From: Bdellovibrio bacteriovorus
GTDB taxonomy: Bacteria > Bdellovibrionota > Bdellovibrionia > Bdellovibrionales > Bdellovibrionaceae
Reading direction: 5' to 3'
DNA: 64,000 nucleotides
Assembly: GCF_001592735.1 (NCBI RefSeq)
Contig: NZ_LUKE01000003.1
Coordinates: forward strand, 310,001 to 374,000
Both the position numbers and the translations under genes were made by a program. The notes under the pieces were generated by a model that did no database searches, had not been told where the DNA came from, and saw only the letters and a program-made list of their open reading frames with translations. Of the stretch, positions 60,906 to 64,000 are shown piece by piece. Every line of letters starts with the position of its first letter. The first letter of the stretch is position 1.

Positions 60906-61927
60906 TGTTTCGGTTTTCTATTGGCATCGTTCTTTTTTTTGTTTCTTTAACCGCTTTAGCTCAACAGCAAAAACCGCAAGAGCCACCGGCACCCAAAACC
61001 TACGGGGAATCTTTCACCGTTTTTGTCGATAATGATTCCCGCAATGTCGGCGGTCCCAATGCCGACCAAGGGTATACCAATGGTTTGCGTTTTGCTTATG
61101 TCTGGGGCGAAGATCAACAACCCGAGTGGATGCCGGATATTCCGGGATTTAAAGACGCTCGCTCTAATTATGGAATCTCCTTAGCGCAGCAGATCTACAC
61201 CCCTGACGATACTCAGCGCACGGATTTGATTCCCGATGACCGTCCTTATGCAGGTTATCTTTATGTGGGACTGACAGCGGTTTCTAGAACTAAGACACAA
61301 TACCACTCTTGGGAATTAGACATCGGCGTGGTGGGTCCGTCGGCCATGGGTGAAAAAGTTCAAAATAATTTCCATGATTGGATTCAAAATCCGCGTGCTC
61401 AAGGGTGGGAACACCAGCTTAAAGACGAACCTACTTTGGAGCTCTCTTACATTCAAAAATTACGTTTTTACGAACAAGAAAGTATGTGGTCCGGTCGCTA
61501 TTTCGATGTCATCCCTGAAGGGGGCGCTGAAATTGGGAACGTAAAAATTGATGCGCACATGGGGGCGATGGTTCGTTTTGGTTTGCGTCTGCCCGATGAC
61601 TTTGGTCCTTCCAATTTAAGTTCTGTCGGTGGCGACGCCTTGGATTTAAAATTCGGCAACGTAGATCTGCCATGGCGAGCTTACGGCTTCATGGGCGTGC
61701 GCGGGCGCGCGGTGATTCGCAATATTTTCTTAGACGGAAATACTTTTAAAGACAGCCATCGCGTTAAGAAATATCCGTTTATCGGTGAAACTGAAATCGG
61801 TTATGCCATTCAAGTTTCGCACTGGGTTTATTCGTGGAGATTTATCACGCTCACACCCGAGTTTGAAGAAAACAGCGAGTTTGATAGTTATGCTTCGCTC
61901 GCACTTTCTTATGTTCGGAATTTTTAA
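60905..61927 (+). CDS. LpxR-like lipid A deacylase family barrel
   Basis: 340 residues. A signal peptide is cleaved near ALA-QQ. The DUF2219/LpxR signature is clear: FTVFVDNDSRNVGGP, ADQGYTNGLRFAY, DDRPYAGYLYVG, and FHDWI with the catalytic His candidate. LpxR removes the 3'-acyloxyacyl chain of lipid A in the outer membrane. It ends in Phe as barrels do. Last gene of the SDR unit; its stop overlaps the convergent stop. Confidence 0.85.
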   Translation: MFRFSIGIVLFFVSLTALAQQQKPQEPPAPKTYGESFTVFVDNDSRNVGGPNADQGYTNGLRFAYVWGEDQQPEWMPDIPGFKDARSNYGISLAQQIYTPDDTQRTDLIPDDRPYAGYLYVGLTAVSRTKTQYHSWELDIGVVGPSAMGEKVQNNFHDWIQNPRAQGWEHQLKDEPTLELSYIQKLRFYEQESMWSGRYFDVIPEGGAEIGNVKIDAHMGAMVRFGLRLPDDFGPSNLSSVGGDALDLKFGNVDLPWRAYGFMGVRGRAVIRNIFLDGNTFKDSHRVKKYPFIGETEIGYAIQVSHWVYSWRFITLTPEFEENSEFDSYASLALSYVRNF

Positions 61928-62547
61928 AGAGAGCTAGTCGCCCGTCTTTGCGAAGGTAAAACTTGAGCCTTCTCTAAGAGCTTATAAAACTGTCTGCCGA
62001 AAGTAATCGAAACAAAGAACAACACCCAAAAGCTGGCATTCCCGAAAATAAGCCTAATAATCAAGGAACTTTCAAGGTCCGTGGAAAATCCTAGCCACAG
62101 ATAAAAAGCCCCTTTAATCACGAAATACAACGTCCAAAGAAATGTCATAACTTTAAAGAAAAAGGTTTTGTCTTCGGATTGAAAATCAGACGAGATGCGG
62201 TTTTGTTGTTCCGCGAATTCCTGAATCAACGGCTTTCCTGAAAACAGACTGTATCCAAAGAAAAAGGCCGTGATCAAACTAGACACACCCGCTTCCATTT
62301 TAAAGAAGAAGGCATTTCCCAACCACAGATCTAAAACACCAAACCCGCAGGTCATTAAAACGGAAAACTTAAAAAACCGAGTGATAGGTTTCTTACGAAC
62401 CAAATGGACGGCAATTTCTAAACTTGAATAAACAAGCGAAGTAATAAGAGCGGTTTTAAAATCATAGAATCGATTTACGCCATAAAACACAATCAAAGGA
62501 CCGAAGTTTAAAAATAGAAATTTTAATATTTCTTTAAACTTCTGCAT
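61924..62547 (-). CDS. YciB/septation protein A-like membrane protein
   Basis: 207 residues, five to six membrane helices. NFGPLIVFYGVNRFYDFKTA, KKPITRFFKFSVLMTCGFG and GKPLIQEF resemble the YciB (IspZ) family of inner-membrane proteins linked to cell envelope growth. The match is partial; a more distant VC0807-like family is possible. It lies 5 bp after the DUF455 gene. Confidence 0.65.
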   Translation of the reverse strand: MQKFKEILKFLFLNFGPLIVFYGVNRFYDFKTALITSLVYSSLEIAVHLVRKKPITRFFKFSVLMTCGFGVLDLWLGNAFFFKMEAGVSSLITAFFFGYSLFSGKPLIQEFAEQQNRISSDFQSEDKTFFFKVMTFLWTLYFVIKGAFYLWLGFSTDLESSLIIRLIFGNASFWVLFFVSITFGRQFYKLLEKAQVLPSQRRATSSL

Positions 62548-62552
62548 GTTCT

Positions 62553-63347
62553 TTACGCCATTCGCTCTGAGGTCGGCTTTAAGAAATCTAAGCGCAAGTT
62601 CTCGTAATACTCGATCTCTTGTTCGGTAAAGCCCGCCTTCAGACGCAAAACTTTATTTAAAGGCTCAATACGTTTTGGCAAACGCACACGCAGATCATCC
62701 ATGCGCTTTGCAAAGTCGGTATTGGGATCGATTTTTTCCATCTCACAAATACGGCGATACCATTGTGATCCAAAGTCCACGTGCCCGATTTCTTCAAAAT
62801 TAATTTGTTTTACAATCGTCTGGATATTGCCTTTGGCAGAAGTACCTTCCAAACGGCGAATAAGCGTGTCACCGGCATCAAGACCACTGCCTTCTAAGTA
62901 CCGATGCACGATCAAGATACGATCAAGCAAACTGTCCTCAGCACTCACCGCGCGCCACAAGGCCATATGAATCGGCCAGTCACCCCATTTAAAGCCCAAG
63001 GCATCAATCCCCTCGACACACATGCGTAAGTGATCGGCCTCTTGAATGGTGACGGAAGCTAATTGTTCGCGGAACTCTAACGGAGCATGAGGAAACTCTG
63101 CCAATGTGCGTAATCCAAGCTCCATAGCTTGAAGTTCGATATTGGCAAGGTCATGAAGCATGCGCGCCTGGCCCTCGGGGGTCGAAAAACCCTTTTTCGG
63201 GGGGTGAAATTTGGGATGCAGAACTTCAGCATCGCGGGCAGGCTCTTCGGGAACGGTAAAACGACTGCTTAATTTTAAGGCGTCCCCACAGGATTGTTCG
63301 ATATTTTTGATCTTTTCCCAGATATCGGGGGTGGAAAAACTAAGCAT
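62553..63347 (-). CDS. DUF455 ferritin-like protein
   Basis: 264 residues from the chosen ATG. ARMLHDLANIELQAMELGL and REQLASVTIQEADHLRMC have the Glu/His spacing of a di-iron four-helix bundle; INFEEIGHVDFGSQWY gives the second ExxH. The open frame continues 120 bp upstream but would cross the yebC start; the ATG at 63347 follows AAAGGGGG. The function is unknown. Confidence 0.8.
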   Translation of the reverse strand: MLSFSTPDIWEKIKNIEQSCGDALKLSSRFTVPEEPARDAEVLHPKFHPPKKGFSTPEGQARMLHDLANIELQAMELGLRTLAEFPHAPLEFREQLASVTIQEADHLRMCVEGIDALGFKWGDWPIHMALWRAVSAEDSLLDRILIVHRYLEGSGLDAGDTLIRRLEGTSAKGNIQTIVKQINFEEIGHVDFGSQWYRRICEMEKIDPNTDFAKRMDDLRVRLPKRIEPLNKVLRLKAGFTEQEIEYYENLRLDFLKPTSERMA

Positions 63348-63410
63348 GCCCCCTTTTACATCCCGCACCTGAGGTTGCCAATAGATTCCCTTTTTGGTGG
63401 AATAGATTTT

Positions 63411-64000
63411 ATGGGAAAATCTTGGAAAAACGCAGGCAAAGTAGAGAAGGCTCAACAAAAGGGCCAAATATTCACCAAATTAGCGCGCGAGATCGCGGTT
63501 GCAGCAAAAGCTGGCGGCCCTGACCCCGCGGCGAATGCCCGTCTGCGTTTAGCCATTGATGCGGCTAAAAAAGTATCCTGCCCGAATGACACGATTGAAC
63601 GCGCCATTAAAAAAGGTGCGGGTCTTTTGGACGACGGCAAAGTCATCGAAGAGATCACGTATGAAGGCTACGGTCCTCACGGCGTGGGCGTGATCGTAGA
63701 ATGCCAAACAGATAATAAACACAGAACGGCTCCGGATATGCGCCATGCTTTTAAATCTCATGAAGGCAATATGGGCGAGGTGGGATCCGTGGCGTGGATG
63801 TTTGAACACGTGGGCCTTATCGAAGGAACTAAAGAAGGCAGCTTTGATCCCGATGAAGAAGCGATCGAAGGTGGTGCTAATGAAGTTTCTAAGAACGAGG
63901 ATGGTTCTTATGAGTTCTATACGAATTCTTCAGATCTTGATGCCGTTCGCGAGGCGTTGACAAAACGTGGTTGGAAAATCACGAAAGGTGAACTGTCTTT
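63411..64000 (+). CDS. yebC: YebC/PmpR family protein (3' end outside window)
   Basis: At least 196 residues, cut by the window end. The start MGKSWKNAGKVEKAQQKG, DPAANARLRLAIDAAKK, PNDTIERAIKKGAG and EITYEGYGPHGVGVIVE are the family hallmarks. It acts as a DNA-binding regulator or, in newer work, helps ribosomes through proline stretches. It is divergent from the DUF455 gene with 63 bp between starts. Confidence 0.95.
   Translation, partial: MGKSWKNAGKVEKAQQKGQIFTKLAREIAVAAKAGGPDPAANARLRLAIDAAKKVSCPNDTIERAIKKGAGLLDDGKVIEEITYEGYGPHGVGVIVECQTDNKHRTAPDMRHAFKSHEGNMGEVGSVAWMFEHVGLIEGTKEGSFDPDEEAIEGGANEVSKNEDGSYEFYTNSSDLDAVREALTKRGWKITKGELS

Noticed and set aside
63348-63467. Longer N-terminus for the DUF455 protein
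   Set aside because: It would run across the start of yebC and adds a hydrophobic stretch foreign to the family; the ATG at 63347 has a purine-rich site.
1-64000. tRNA or rRNA genes, CRISPR array, prophage or IS
   Set aside because: No cloverleaf with TTCGANNC, no rRNA blocks, no regularly spaced repeats and no transposase were seen. The single short recombinase is not surrounded by element genes.

Overview
The window looks like chromosome of a Bdellovibrio-type predatory bacterium (phylum Bdellovibrionota). This is inferred from gene content and style, not from a search: a Gram-negative envelope gene set (BamB, LpxR-like barrel, YceI, many lipoproteins and small secreted proteins of unknown function), c-di-GMP proteins (GYF-PilZ, cNMP-EAL), DUF455 and HTTM proteins, and tight gene packing with four convergent gene pairs whose stop codons overlap. 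No rRNA, tRNA, CRISPR array or insertion sequence was seen. Both window ends cut through genes (a Fic-ART gene at the left, yebC at the right).

Layout. 1-4 kb: two tandem paralogues that join a Fic (AMPylation) domain to an ADP-ribosyltransferase-like domain; the complete one has a signal peptide. 4-6.3 kb: minus-strand operon of a YfgM-like protein, BamB and a small lipoprotein. 6.5-10.8 kb: VOC protein, leucine-dehydrogenase-like enzyme, ArgS and a membrane-anchored HTH protein with two operator-like inverted repeats. 11-14.7 kb: a catalytic-core-only tyrosine recombinase, small secreted proteins, a 2OG-Fe(II) oxygenase-like protein. 14.8-17.2 kb: a three-gene NMT1/ThiXYZ-type ABC importer. 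19-26 kb: the lipid core operon yceD-rpmF-fabH-fabD-fabG-acpP-fabF, then rpiB and glyA (plsX is not in its usual place). 26-31.4 kb: LytM lipoprotein, secreted proteins, OM barrel, YceI, patatin. 31.4-34.2 kb: Kup potassium transporter and FMN reductase. 34.3-40.9 kb: GYF-PilZ protein, OM barrel, a large exported protein and an MMPL/RND-LolA-like fusion, which together suggest an envelope lipid-traffic module. 41-44 kb: methyltransferase, solute-binding protein, MnmD, YhcC-like radical SAM. 44.1-48 kb: a long structured leader followed by nrdA-nrdB. 48-54.4 kb: solute-binding protein, lipoprotein, HTTM pair, scpB-scpA, site-2 protease. 54.5-58.5 kb: acyl-CoA dehydrogenase, OppA-like protein, cNMP-EAL phosphodiesterase. 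58.5-64 kb: small Cys/His protein, the overlapping operon SDR-queD-rluF-like-lpxR-like, YciB-like protein, DUF455 and yebC.

The most unusual signals are: the Fic-ART double-enzyme pair; a family of sigma-54-like (-24/-12) promoters in front of exported-protein genes; a GC-rich hairpin repeat with compensatory stem changes placed directly after stop codons; a start codon sitting in the loop of a perfect terminator hairpin; an in-frame second start with its own Shine-Dalgarno and signal peptide inside the MMPL-LolA ORF; a leader-peptide/terminator arrangement before nrdA; and a Shine-Dalgarno-masking hairpin before glyA. All regulatory calls were made by eye and need the computations named with them.
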